NCBI GenBank assembly: GCA_002270565.1
Contig: NQMI01000070.1
Location: 163,435-227,434 of the forward strand
DNA from: Stenocarpella maydis
Lineage: Eukaryota > Ascomycota > Sordariomycetes > Diaporthales > Diaporthaceae
DNA: 64,000 nt
Direction: 5' to 3'
Shown: positions 54,503 through 64,000 of the stretch, piece after piece
How positions within the stretch are numbered: position 1 is the stretch's first letter
Layout of the letters: every line of letters begins with the position of its first letter
Made by a program: the position numbers and the translations under genes
The notes under the pieces: generated by a model
What the model was told of the DNA's origin: nothing
The model's database searches: none
What the model saw: the letters and a program-made list of their open reading frames with translations, nothing else

Positions 54503-56778
54503 TAATTATTTAATTATTTTTATTTTTATTTTTATCTTTTCGAGCTTCTTGCTTTGTTCGAAATAGCCGATAGCAGCAGCCGCCCACAGGGGCACGCTGT
54601 GTGATCAAGAGTTGCGGGTGTCGGCCTGGCATCAAGCTAGCCCCTGAAGGCCCTTGTTGGGCACATATTAGTATGGGATTGCTGAGCAGAGCGTCGGAAG
54701 GACACCAGTGGCCTAGCCAGTAGGCCGGGCTAGCCACGCCCAGAGCCGCAAGGGTACCTCGTCCGAACAAGTCGATATTTCGTCGAGCTGCAACTCGAAT
54801 CGGATTGTCAAGATCCCCGATTCGACAGCTCACATCTGGCCCGGCAGGCCGGCAGGCTGGGTCCCTGAAACCTGGAGATGCTAGCGGCTATCGATGGCAC
54901 CGCAATTTGCTGTGCCGAGGACCCAGATCTTGCTCGCAGTCTGGCTGCCTCTCCCCCGCTTGTCACCTAGGCCTCTGCTGACTGCGGCCACGAGGGCGAC
55001 GGCGCTGGCTGTTTCGACCGGGGATTATATTTATTTAGCTGGGAGGATGGAGGTCAGTGCGGCCTGTGTTGCTCTCCTGGTCAGCCGGGACCCGAGAGTG
55101 AATGGAGGCTCCAACAGGGGCCTCGAGGCGATGTCACCCCAGGCGGAAGCCAGTCCCCTCCAGGCCACCCCCCACCCGGGGCGCCCTCGGTGCCCCTTGG
55201 TGCCTTGGACATGGTCGTATGATAACACCAAGATCCGGCCTCGTAATGGAGGACCAGAGCTGGACGACATGGCAGCCAACAAGCCAGGATGGCTCTGCCA
55301 TGGCCTCGTCAGCCGGGGCTGCTCCTGCGAGAGTCTGTTCGCGTCTTCGACACGCGGGAAGCTCCTGGGAGGCGACGTTGACGGTGCGGGGGCGGCTGCA
55401 ATCTTGGACCCCATGCATCTGCCTGCTTTGTCCAGGCGGCATCCTGGAACTGCTCTCATTCGATGTGGCATGTGAATGTCGCCACCCCACGGCCCTGGCG
55501 AACCCGGCCGTGCGGTGGTGTAAAGCAGACCAAGCCTTGTGATGATGGGCACGGTATCCTGTCCCGCCTGCTGGCCAGGCCCGATCTGGAGAGGATGCGT
55601 ACCGGGAGATACTAGACCGCACAAGCAGAGAGCAGCAGCCCGGATCCCACGACCGGGGAGGCCGCACGTGCACAGTAGGGCCCGGCCCAGCCCAGCCCAG
55701 CCCTCCTTCCTCATACCTCGCGACAAGAGAGGGAGGTCCTCAGCATCTCTCCGTTGGCTGTCACCACCGCGTGACCCAGCGAAAGCCTTAGTCTTGTTTT
55801 CACACCGCGGGCTCCGTTCCGGCATGTCTGTTGCCCCCAAGCAGCTGCAAAGTACCATACTTGGAGCCGGTTAGTATGTGTGCGCTCCCCCCCCCCCCCT
55901 GAGCCCCGTTGCGCCTATACACATCTCGTTGTGCCTGGGTGATAGGTATACTGCAGGCTACATGGTGGATCCGTACTGGTCGCAGGCCCGGACAGGCTCG
56001 GGTGCAGAGTAGTGGGCAGAGATCACTCGCACAGAACACAATAGGTGCTACCCGACCACCGTGACCACCAGCTACTTACACCATGTACTAGATAAGCCGG
56101 CGGCAGCATCACAAGCAGCCTTCTGTGCCTGGCCAAGGGTCATATCAGGAAAGCCCCGTCTCCACTGTTCGTGCGCAGCAGGGGAGATGCCAGACCCGAC
56201 TGCCAGGGATTTTACTTGCAGTCGCACTCGGAAGAGGCGCGCTCACAGGGGTTGCCTGACAAGACAGAGAGCGCAGTGTCTTGTTGCTACCTGGTGGGCG
56301 CAATCTCATCGCCATTGCGATTTGATGGACGAGAACGCTGCTTGATAAATAACCAAGCAGCGCTCTCCCCGGGCCTCTCTGAAGCCGGCCCTCTATCCTC
56401 CCTCTCCTCTCCTTCCTCTTCGTCGCTGTTTGCTGCTGCTGTTGTTGCTGTTCCTCCTCCTGCTGCTCCTGCTGCTCGCCTGATCTGATCTCCTCCCCCC
56501 CCCCCCTTCCTTTGTCTTCTTTTCCCATGCTTATTACCCCCAACCTCTTCCTAGGCCCCTCATCGGTCCTTTTCTCACAAGGGTGTGACACATCTGTGTG
56601 TAGTTATACCAAACTCGCTGCCGGATAGTGGCCCGCCTGCCATCGTGCCTCGCCTCCCCCGTGGCCCACACGAGCTTGAGCAGCGGCGGTATCCTGTTGT
56701 CCTTGCCAGGAGTCCCGAGCCGGTAGCCAGGGCACGAGACTCGGTCGTGCGAGCCCCCACCGCCGGCCACAACCAGCC
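52541..56778. other. Gene-poor island upstream of the ankyrin gene
   Basis: 4.2 kb of normal or high GC without a supportable gene. Long frames such as 55858-55031 (minus) lack motifs. It contains an imperfect (GGATCT) array (52975-53013), an (ATT) array, TACGGAGTA at 53497-53505 and its complement at 54250-54258, C runs at 55888-55901 and 56496-56506, and CTG/TTG triplets at 56429-56475. The last 400 bp, pyrimidine-rich, are the probable promoter and 5' UTR of the ankyrin gene. Confidence 0.45.
54471..54502. repeat. (TTA) trinucleotide microsatellite
   Basis: Ten to eleven TTA/ATT units followed by degenerate TTTAATTATT and TTTTTA repeats to about 54535. Confidence 0.9.
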
Positions 56779-59610
56779 ATGGCTCCCCGGAAGAAGGAGA
56801 CAGCTCTGGAGCTGTGCGACAGGGCGACGGTGCTCGGCAACACCATCGCCATCCGGATGCTCGAGTACCTCAGCACGGTCAAGCACCATGTCCAGGGCTT
56901 CAGGGAGCTGGCCAACGAGTTCCTCGAGGTCTGTCGGATCCTGTGGGCCATCGAGACAGGGCTCAACACCAACAAGCACTCGAACCTGCCGGCAGACATG
57001 ACGGTGGAGCTCGAGAAGCGCTTCCGCCAGGCCAACGACGACTTTATCGTGCTAAACCAGCTGGTGACCAGGTTCCTCGACAACGACAAGAAGCACGGCT
57101 TCGCACGGCTGTCCAAGGGCTTCAAGATGATGTTTGCCGACTCGGACGTGCACAAGATGCGCGCGAGCCTCGAGAAGACGCGCGAGGCGTTGAGGATGTC
57201 TGCCCTCGTCTTCCGGTGGTCCCTGGGCGACTCGGATGTCGACTCCACCATTGGCATCGGGTACACGGGCCTGGCCGCCGCCCTGGACCGGTTGAACGGC
57301 ACAAGACGGACCGATGCGGCACAGGCGCCGCAGCCGGCCGAGACACGCTCGCAGCACGCGCCGTCGGCATCGACGCCCCACGCGGCCCCCTCGGAGGTAA
57401 GCCGGCCGGCGACATTCGACCAGGGGCACGACCAGCCCCCGGCGCTGCCGCCCCTGAACATCACGGACCGGCAGTCGACGACGAGCCACGACTTCATGGG
57501 CAACCGCATCACCGGCACGACCGCGGCCGGCGACCTGCCGGACCTGCCGGACCTGCCGGACCTCGGCGGCGTGATGCCGGACCGCGCGCCCTCCCGGTCG
57601 ATACGAGACGGCCCTGGCAGCCTGCGGTCCTCCAAGGGGCCGGCGCAGAGCTTGGTAAGGGAACTCCCGCCATCGGACTTGTCCAGCCCGACGGGAAGCA
57701 GCAGCCGTGGTAACAGCACCACCCAGACAGACAACGCGTCCACCCACACGGCCGAGACGGAGACGCTGCTCGAGGATCTCCTGTCCGAGGCGGACCTCAA
57801 CGAGGGCGGCGGCAAGGCACCACAGCACGTCACGCGCCTCAAGGCGGACCCGGCCACGGTGCCGCGGTGGACGCCGCGGTACAGCACGGGCAGCAACGTG
57901 CCGCAGTACAAGGCCGCGCTGGCCCAGGCGGTGCAGAAGAAGAACCACGGCGTCGTCGAGCAGCTGCTGGACCGCGGCGTGGCGCCCGACTCGCTCGCCG
58001 ACATCAACCTGCTGCGCGAGGCCATCATGAACCGGGACCCCGAGTCGGTGCGCCTGCTGCTGCTCTTCGGCGCCGACCCCAACGGCGTCGACCGCAACGG
58101 CTTCACGCCGCTCTTCACCGCCACCGAGCTGGCCTACCTCGACGGCGCCAAGATGCTCATCAAGTACGGCGCCGACCCCAACCTGAGCGCCGGCCCGGAC
58201 GCCGACTCGCCGCTGGCCACGGCGGTGCTGGAGAACAAGCTCGAGATGGTGCAGCTGTTCCTCATGTACGGCGGCGACCCGGACCGCGTCATGGCCAACG
58301 GCAACACGGTGCTGATCCGCGCCATCAACCGCAAGACGCCCAGGCGCATCGTCGAGCTGATGCTCAACTACGGCTGCGACCCGGACGGCAAGAACGGCGA
58401 GGGCGAGCCGCTGTACCAGTGCGTCACCGTCCAGCGCCTCGACCTCGCCGTGCTGCTGCTGGACCGCGGCGCCAGCGCCGACCTGCCCGGCCCCAAGCAC
58501 CTGCTGTGGCCCAGCGCGTATCAGCCGCAGTTCCTCAAGCTGCTGCTGGCGCGCGGCGCCGACTTCCGCAAGGCGCCCGGCATCATGGAGCTCGCCACCA
58601 GCATCAACAACATCGAGTCCGTGCGGACGCTGCTCAGCGCCGGCGTCGACCCCAACGCCAAGAAGGACGGCGTCTACACCCCGCTGTGCTCGGCCATCCG
58701 CGACAACCGCGGCGACATCGTGGCCCTGCTGCTCGCCAGCGGCGCCGACCCCAACCTGCCCGCCAGCGAGTACCCCTGCTTCAAGTGCGTCACCCACCAC
58801 CGCAGCCACTTCCTGCCCCAGCTCATCGAGGCCGGCGCCGACCCCACCGAGCCCAGGGGCATCGTCGAGAAGGCCGTCCACCACAACAACAAGGACGCCC
58901 TCGTCTTCCTCCTCGACCACGGCGTCAGCGTCAACGCGAAGTCGCCCGAGGGCTACACGCCGCTGACCACCGCCATCCGCGAGGACCGCGCCGACATGGT
59001 CGACCTGCTGCTCGCGCGCGGCGCCGACCCGGGCATCCGCGGCCAGGACTGGCCGCTCTGCATGGCCGTCAAGCGGCCCAACATCCTCAAGAAGCTGCTG
59101 CCCGCCGTGTCGAACCCCAAGATGTTCAAGGGCGTCGTCGAGATGGCCGTGTGCGCCAACCAGCTCGAGAGCATCAGGCTGCTGCTGTCGGCTGGCTTCT
59201 CGGTCGAGGCCAAGAACGGCGGCGTCTTCTCGCCCCTCACCAGCGCCATCCGCGAGGGCCACAAGCACATCGTGCACTACCTCATCGACGAGGCCGGCGC
59301 CGACGTCAACGCCCCCGGCGAGCACCTGCCCATCATCAAGTCCATCCGCCGCATGCGCAACAACGACACCGAGATCCTGGAGCTGCTGCTGGCCCGCGGC
59401 GCCGACATCAACCTCATGTACCGCGGGTGGAACGCCGTGCTGCAGGCCGTCGAGAACGGCGACGCCCACGTGCTCAGGATCCTCGTCGAGAAGGGCAACG
59501 GCATCGACCTGGAGCAGTGCGACGAGAACGGCCGGACCGTCATGGATATCGTGCAGGGCCACGGCTGGGACGAGGCCGTGGCCATCATCAACGGCGGTGG
59601 AAGGCGGTAG
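56779..59610 (+). CDS. Ankyrin-repeat protein with fungal NLR-type N-terminal domain, no NTPase
   Basis: A single 943-residue exon, very GC-rich. Residues 1 to about 175 form a helical domain of the kind found at the N-terminus of fungal NLR/STAND and ankyrin proteins (ALELCDRATVLGNTIAIRML, HHVQGFRELANEFLEVCRIL, then AGLAAALDRL-like end). Residues about 175-370 are a Ser/Pro/Thr-rich linker with a threefold LPD repeat. From about 375 to the end run some 14-16 ankyrin units, e.g. ESVRLLLLFGADPNGVDRNG and GYTPLTTAIREDRADMVDLL. No NACHT or NB-ARC P-loop is present. The repeats show a higher-order period of about 93 residues. Roles of such proteins in self/non-self recognition are known for relatives but inferred here. 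It lies isolated next to AT-rich block 3. Confidence 0.88.
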   Translation: MAPRKKETALELCDRATVLGNTIAIRMLEYLSTVKHHVQGFRELANEFLEVCRILWAIETGLNTNKHSNLPADMTVELEKRFRQANDDFIVLNQLVTRFLDNDKKHGFARLSKGFKMMFADSDVHKMRASLEKTREALRMSALVFRWSLGDSDVDSTIGIGYTGLAAALDRLNGTRRTDAAQAPQPAETRSQHAPSASTPHAAPSEVSRPATFDQGHDQPPALPPLNITDRQSTTSHDFMGNRITGTTAAGDLPDLPDLPDLGGVMPDRAPSRSIRDGPGSLRSSKGPAQSLVRELPPSDLSSPTGSSSRGNSTTQTDNASTHTAETETLLEDLLSEADLNEGGGKAPQHVTRLKADPATVPRWTPRYSTGSNVPQYKAALAQAVQKKNHGVVEQLLDRGVAPDSLADINLLREAIMNRDPESVRLLLLFGADPNGVDRNGFTPLFTATELAYLDGAKMLIKYGADPNLSAGPDADSPLATAVLENKLEMVQLFLMYGGDPDRVMANGNTVLIRAINRKTPRRIVELMLNYGCDPDGKNGEGEPLYQCVTVQRLDLAVLLLDRGASADLPGPKHLLWPSAYQPQFLKLLLARGADFRKAPGIMELATSINNIESVRTLLSAGVDPNAKKDGVYTPLCSAIRDNRGDIVALLLASGADPNLPASEYPCFKCVTHHRSHFLPQLIEAGADPTEPRGIVEKAVHHNNKDALVFLLDHGVSVNAKSPEGYTPLTTAIREDRADMVDLLLARGADPGIRGQDWPLCMAVKRPNILKKLLPAVSNPKMFKGVVEMAVCANQLESIRLLLSAGFSVEAKNGGVFSPLTSAIREGHKHIVHYLIDEAGADVNAPGEHLPIIKSIRRMRNNDTEILELLLARGADINLMYRGWNAVLQAVENGDAHVLRILVEKGNGIDLEQCDENGRTVMDIVQGHGWDEAVAIINGGGRR

Positions 59611-59655
59611 GTGTTGTCACGCCATTGTATGTTGGCTCCAGATCCAGTCCGCCCT

Positions 59656-59689
<34 letters not shown>

Positions 59690-60420
59690 ACACCCTCCCC
59701 TCCCTTGGTCCGGCCTTGGCATCATGCCCCGACAGGGGAAAACCCACCTTGGCCCCAAGCCCGCACAAGCCTCACCGATGCCTCTGGCATGTCACCAGCC
59801 GAGCAAGTCACCATTCTCACACCCCGTTACACCTTTCGACTGATGCGATCTGGCGTCGCCCTGTCATGGGAAGCCGTGCTGACATCGAGCTTTGTTCTCC
59901 TCAGGCTGAGTGTGTTCTCATCTTTGTCGTGGGGCGTAATACTAGGCGAAAATGGAGAAACAACGTCAATGTCCAGGACGTCAATGGACACAATACAGGA
60001 GCCAGAAGACGAGTAGGCGACGGAGGGGGCGCACATGATCGGAATCATCATGACAGACGCCGTCGTTGGTATAATAGGGTTGCGTGACCCATCCGTAGGA
60101 CGGGGCCACATGTCCCCAATTTCCCTTTGTCGCCGTGAGCAATATACCACGAATGTATTGTATGATGCGATGTCAAATACCTAGTACCTGGTCAATGTTG
60201 CCATTGACGTGCAATGCAAAGTGTCGCGCCTTGTTAATGCCATGTTGATGTCCCGTCTGTGTGCCCGCTCACACCGTGACATGGCCGGATCTAGGCGTTA
60301 AGGCTGGCTATTGGCATATGATGTTGTATGAAATGAATTGCTTGCTTTAGTGGTTCCTTGATGGGGTGGGGGGGTTACCAAAGTGAGGAATAATGGACTC
60401 GGGGGGTAGGTAGTTAATTA
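59611..60420. other. 3' flank of the ankyrin gene
   Basis: Ordinary-composition DNA between the ankyrin stop and AT-rich block 3, with a (CA)15 microsatellite near its start. No gene recognised. Confidence 0.45.
59657..59686. repeat. (CA)15 microsatellite
   Basis: Fifteen CA dinucleotides within the first 80 bp after the ankyrin-protein stop codon, so probably in the 3' UTR. Confidence 0.95.
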
Positions 60421-60651
60421 CGACTGTCAGATTCTACATTATATTTACCAGTAAGATCTAGTAAATTAATGATTCATTTATAATATATATTTAGAATAAT
60501 AATTCTTTAATTACTTTTATTACTATTAAAATAATTTATATTAATATTATTAATAAGCTATTAAGCCTAAAGTTGTTTTTATTTACTTTAATATTATTAG
60601 AAAGTTATATATAAATAATTTATTATAATATATACTACCAAGAACTAGCTA

Positions 60652-61060
60652 GAACATGGAAGTACCTAGCTAGTTTTCTATATAGAAAACATTAGTATAT
60701 ACCCCACTAAAACTCTTAAACTAAGCCTAAAATAAATATAAATTTTAAGGTAGCTTAAATTTTATATAATTTAGGAACACATTTTTATAGACATTTTGGA
60801 ATTTTTTATATAAGCTATATTAAAAAAATAAATTTTTAAGAATTTAAACTTAATTTATTTTGAAATATTTAAGCTAAAAAATTGAAAAACTCCTATAAAA
60901 TAACTATAGCTTATTTATATATGTATAATTAAACCTTAAATCTTTTATTTATTTTAGGTATAGTTTAAGAGTTTTAATAGAGTATATACAAATGTTTTTC
61001 ATATAAAAAAGTAAGGTAGCTACTTTTTAATCCTAGTTATTTTCTAATATCTTATATTAT
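60652..61060. mobile_element. Inverted-repeat element, copy 2 (MITE-like)
   Basis: It shares with copy 1, in the same order: CTAGTTTTCTATATAGAAAAC-like left end, CACTAAAACTCTTAAACTAA (60704-60723), AAGGTAGCTTAAATTT, CTTATTTATATATGTATAAT, and right-end TAGTTTAAGAGTTTTAATAG (60960-60979). Differences from copy 1 are mostly C-to-T and G-to-A, and it is the more damaged of the two. No coding capacity. Confidence 0.65.
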
Positions 61061-62486
61061 AGCTTTAAAACTTTATAAATATAATTTATTAAATATTAGT
61101 AATATAAAAAAGATTTAATCTTTTCAAATACACTTTATTCTTATATAATTATTCTTAAATCTAAAATATATTATAAATTGAAAATAATTATTTCATTTAT
61201 AAAACTTATATTATTTATATTTTAATTTACTTTATGTAATAAAGTTTATAAAATAAATATATTAAATAATATTATTAATATTAAATCATAACGTATTCTT
61301 TCATAATATAACCCATAAATTTAAATAATAATAATTTATATAACTGTTATTCATAATCTATTAATTTCTTAAGTTTAACATTCTTTGAGTTTAAGTTAAT
61401 ATTATTAATAATTATATATAACTAAATTTATTATATAACTTAAGGCTTTTTATTTTTAAATATAAAGGTTATCAAAGGCTTTAAATATTCTTTTATAACT
61501 ATATTTTTTTTACTCTCAGATATTTAGAAAAATGAATTAAATCTTATTTTTTAAGCTTTTAAATCATTATTATTTAGTAAATTTATTGTAAGAACTTTAT
61601 AATTTATTTCTTTTATTTAAAGGTAATTTAATATTATACATTCTTAATTTTATTTAGTATATGTTTTAAATTTATTTTAAGTAGTCTTTAAATTCTTTTT
61701 ATATAATAATAAAAGCATTAATTTAATTAATAATATATATTTACTTATTATATATAACTCTTAAGCTTTAATATCATTCTTATTTTAGCTTATACTTAAT
61801 TATTATACTTAATAAGTTATATAGTTTATTAATAAGTTAAATAGTATATTAATAAATAAACTATATTAATAAGTGTATTAATTTTATAATATTTATTAGC
61901 TTTTACTAACTTTAATATTTATTTAATGCTAAGTAATTAATAAAAGTTAATATTAAGTAGGAATAATTATACTTATTTACTTAATTTGAACTAATTTTAT
62001 TAATTTAAAGATATTAATAAGGTTATATTATTAATTTAAATAAGCTAAGTTTTACTTAAAAACATTATACTTTATAGTAATTGATATTAACTTTATTCTT
62101 CAAATATTAATATATGATAAACTATATATATATTTATATTACTTTATAATAATTAAATTATATTTATTATAATATAATTAAAACTTACTTTATTAAACTC
62201 TTTTTTCTTTCTTATGTAGTTTTGTATTATAATTAGCCTTATTATAATTATTATAGCATTATTTACTTAATATATTATAAATTGTCTCCTTAATATTATT
62301 GGTAAAGTTTCTAGGTAGCTATTTTTCCTTTTTTCCTTTTTTCCTTTTTTAATTATTATTTAAAAGTCTTTAATATTAAGAATTTTTTAATTATATTTAA
62401 ATTCTTTCAGTTTTCTAATATTTAAGAAATATTATATCAATCTTTTTGAGAATATAAATTTATAATATATAAATATACATATACAT

Positions 62487-62700
62487 TGTCACAAATCTGG
62501 CCACATGTGTGATGGGTGTTGCCTAGGGCTGGTTGTCCGGCTTATGTAACCGGACTCCAAGTATTTAGATATGTTTCCCGAGGGCTCCCTGCAGGGACCC
62601 TTTATCTCTCTTTTCTTTATCTTTCATACTTTATATTAATGCAATTGGATTCTCTGGACTTATCTATAAACCCCGCGATATTATAAAAGACCCTCTTCTT
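62487..62700 (+). mobile_element. Probable 5' LTR of a retrotransposon
   Basis: A patch of normal composition in AT-rich DNA begins TGTCACAAATCTGGCCACAT, the TG start typical of LTRs. It contains TGCAGGGACCC, a pyrimidine run CTCTCTTTTCTTTATC and CTATAAACCCC near the end, and precedes a gag-like region in the right orientation. The matching 3' LTR would be beyond the window, so the right border is uncertain. Confidence 0.5.
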
Positions 62701-62829
62701 TACTTAGCTAGTTTAAAAGAGTATTTATTTTCTATTTCTTAACCTTTATTTTTAAATACTTTATTTCCCTTAATTTTCTTATACCTTCCTACCTACTATA
62801 CTCCCTCTCTAGAGTCTATAAGATTTAGA

Positions 62830-64000
62830 AATATAATAAATTAAGATATGTATAAAAATTACTATAAATATTAATATAATTAGTTTAAAATATATATAGT
62901 TATATTATATATATAGCTAATTAATATTAAAATCTAATAAATTTAAAATAATTAATATCTTTTAAGCTTTTATAATTTAGGCTAAAGCCTTAGAAAGTAT
63001 AGGGTTTAGAGTATTAATATAATATTTTTAATTTCCATTATAAAGACTATATATAAGAACTTAAATAATAATAAGAAAGCTTGCTAATATTTAGCTAATA
63101 TATAATAAGTAGGCCCTATAAACTTATTCTTTTATAAGTTTGATTCCGCCCTTTTTAAAGTAAAAGCTAATACTTAGCCCTTAGATACTAAGGTAATATT
63201 ATTAGTTATTACTTTTAAGAAGGATATAAAGAAGAGGTTAGAAGCTAAGGACTAGCTAGAAGACTATATAGAGTTTTATACCCTAGCATAGAAGCTCTTT
63301 AGTATACTTATAGTAAAACCTAAGCCTCCTCTCCTAACTACTAACCTAATAGAGGTTAATATAAACTTAGCTTACCTATAGTAATAAGAAAATCTATACT
63401 TAGCTCTTACTTTAAATATAGAAAATTAGGCCATATGGCTTAGAATTATGAGGAATTTAAAATAATAGTTATATAATTCTTAATACCTATTATAATAAGT
63501 CATTAAAAGGGTGTGAAGGATAATTAATAAAGGGAGTAAAAGGAGTAGAGAAGTATTATATTTATATATTATATTAAGTTAGATACGGTAGAAACTGGTT
63601 AAGGGAGGCTTATCGTTTTACTAGTAGCCCCTATTAGTAGCTTTATAGTAGTTTAATTTACTGAAAGATGCTAATTAACTTAGATTGCTAATAGAAGCAG
63701 GCTGAGTAAAAACTATATAGTGCTACCTAGTACAATTATTATTATTTATATAGTATTATATTTTCAATTTAATTTATCTATTAAATAATATATTATATTT
63801 ACTTCTAAATTATATATATATAGTAAAGAAATTAATAATTTTATTTAGGCTTTTACTGATTATATTATTAAGTATAAGTTTTTTATTATATTTAAGGTAG
63901 CTTATAATAATATCTTTATAAAGGATATTATTAAAGGTATATCTAGGTGAGCTAAAATTTTAGAACCTAAATTTTATTATTTTTAAGCTTAATACTTACT
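62830..64000 (+). mobile_element. Decayed retrotransposon gag region with CCHC zinc-knuckle relic
   Basis: A plus-strand frame with many TAA/TAG stops still reads like gag: a charged helical segment (FKKDIKKRLEAKD, then LEDYIEFYTLA) and at 63408-63449 a perfect spacing of a CX2CX4HX4C knuckle, YFKYRKLGHMA-NY. All three cysteine codons are TAT/TAC and one codon is TAG, each a single G-to-A or C-to-T step from TGT/TGC and CAG. The rest of the element lies beyond the window. Copia versus gypsy cannot be told from this part. Confidence 0.6.

Larger units (their letters stand above)
60421..64000. repeat. AT-rich RIP-like block 3 (continues past window)
   Basis: Very AT-rich to the end of the window. 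It contains the second inverted-repeat element, long unreadable AT sequence, and from about 62.49 kb the beginning of a decayed LTR retrotransposon. Confidence 0.75.

Noticed and set aside
55031..55858. 275-codon minus-strand frame in the gene-poor island
   Set aside because: It has no recognisable motif or start context, is Arg/Gly/Pro-rich as expected from GC-rich random DNA, and overlapping frames on the other strand are equally long.
57052..59562. Minus-strand open frame of 836 codons opposite the ankyrin gene, and a plus-frame shadow of 658 codons
   Set aside because: The exon is extremely GC-rich with C or G at nearly every third position, which suppresses stops in other frames. The translations are low-complexity Val/Ala/Gly/Asp or Arg/Pro/His sequence, while the plus frame at 56779 gives clear ankyrin repeats.

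Overview
The window is a stretch of nuclear chromosome from a filamentous ascomycete (Pezizomycotina, most likely a Sordariomycete). It has compact genes with short GT-AG introns of about 50-180 bp, GC-rich third codon positions, a full eukaryotic housekeeping set, and abrupt AT-rich blocks in which transposons carry C-to-T and G-to-A damage, the usual mark of repeat-induced point mutation (RIP). I assign no genus. No rRNA, tRNA or CRISPR was recognised.

Layout. From 1 to about 37.9 kb is the gene-bearing arm. In order it holds the 3' part of dihydrolipoamide dehydrogenase (+), an uncharacterised two-exon gene (-), a cytochrome b5-fused delta-8 sphingolipid desaturase (+), a gene-poor 6 kb interval with the last piece of an MFS transporter and a small SMP-like gene (+), VAC14 (+), a HAUS1-like augmin subunit (-), an ER DnaJ/TPR co-chaperone of the p58IPK type (+), a mitoferrin-type carrier (-), ATG9 (-), COG6 (+), a spastin/Sap1-like AAA ATPase (+), mitochondrial ribosomal protein uS17m (-), cystathionine gamma-synthase (-) and a VOC-like protein (-). 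Exon structures were worked out by joining reading frames at splice sites; every join given restores an integral codon count.

From about 38 kb the landscape changes. Three AT-rich, RIP-like blocks (about 38.0-40.5, 46.7-51.7 and 60.4-64.0 kb) separate islands of normal composition. The islands carry a long serine-rich disordered protein (43.8-46.7 kb), a decayed coding relic (about 51.8-52.5 kb) and an ankyrin-repeat protein with a fungal NLR-type N-terminus (56.8-59.6 kb). The AT blocks contain a complete but ruined Fot1/pogo-type DNA transposon with multiplied 17-bp terminal repeats, two copies of a roughly 420-bp inverted-repeat element, and a ruined LTR-retrotransposon start with a still readable CCHC zinc knuckle. 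A 48-base assembly gap lies in the first block.

How the genes relate. There is no biosynthetic cluster or obvious operon-like system. Several neighbours serve membrane traffic and endolysosomal biology (VAC14, ATG9, COG6, the spastin-like ATPase); ATG9 and COG6 share one divergent promoter, as do HAUS1 and the DnaJ protein. Four genes serve mitochondria or their metabolism (dihydrolipoamide dehydrogenase, mitoferrin, uS17m, and an intergenic MFS relic unrelated to these). The most interesting material is in the transposon-rich right half and in a short motif, TAGTGTACGGAGTA and variants, that recurs between genes.
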